From: an uncultured Ignavibacteriota bacterium
Lineage (GTDB): Bacteria; Bacteroidota; Ignavibacteria; Tepidaquicellales; Tepidaquicellaceae
Direction of reading: 5' to 3'
DNA length: 27,767 bases
NCBI GenBank assembly: GCA_937915485.1
Contig: CALGII010000220.1
Coordinates: forward strand, 1 to 27,767
Shown: one piece after another, positions 25,183 to 27,767 of the stretch
Layout: each line of letters starts with the position of its first letter
Numbering within the stretch: position 1 is the first letter of the stretch
The notes under the pieces: model-generated
Database searches by the model: none
The model's input: only the letters and a program-made list of their open reading frames with translations
Told to the model about the DNA's origin: nothing
Program-made: the position numbers and the translations under genes

Positions 25183-27767
<2,585 letters not shown>

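Overview
The window reads as a compact chromosomal segment of a Bacteroidota/Chlorobiota-type bacterium, with Ignavibacteria-like lineages the best guess. This is an inference from gene content (squalene genes hpnCDE, a SecA with a large insertion in its preprotein-binding region, a Bacteroidota-like MntH), from mostly Shine-Dalgarno-poor AT-rich leaders, and from dense gene packing with many short overlaps. No rRNA, tRNA, CRISPR, insertion sequence or phage gene was seen, and no stretch over 300 bases lacks a gene.

Left part (1-6082, + strand): one continuous directon. It begins inside an NAD(P)HX dehydratase gene (nnrD) and runs through a VanZ-like membrane protein, complex I subunit NuoN, a secreted six-bladed NHL-like propeller, single-stranded DNA-binding protein, PgsA and PgpA (two consecutive steps of phosphatidylglycerol synthesis) and CinA. 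These are housekeeping genes joined by 1-14 base overlaps or short gaps.

Middle left (6099-9439, - strand): queD and a TrmH/SpoU rRNA methyltransferase-like gene overlap. They are followed by a likely terminator and then by mntR-mntH, a manganese sensor and manganese importer. A clean TTAGG-N4-CCTAA inverted repeat lies in the mntR leader and is the obvious autoregulatory operator. A related palindrome lies between queD and the next operon.

Middle (9581-15466, + strand): a complete tripartite exporter operon with a TolC-type outer membrane channel, a MacA/HlyD-type adaptor, a MacB-type ATPase and two different MacB/FtsX-type permeases. Its 3' end overlaps, tail to tail, a phosphotransferase (APH fold) gene. 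That gene follows a TIGR01777-family nucleotide-sugar-epimerase-like gene on the - strand.

Right (17433-24779, + strand): hpnC-hpnD-hpnE, which together make squalene from farnesyl diphosphate. They are followed, with a 17-base overlap and a TTG start, by a 1429-residue protein fusing two complete HgdC-type activase ATPase modules to a cysteine-rich HgdB/DUF2229-like region. hpnC lacks any standard start codon at the place where homology says it should begin. The right edge (- strand) holds most of secA, running off the window, with a small helical protein of unknown function translationally coupled behind it.

The most interesting item is the squalene operon with the giant double-activase gene attached. 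The protein family exists elsewhere under uncharacterised names, but its substrate is not known to me and the coupling to squalene synthesis is unexplained.
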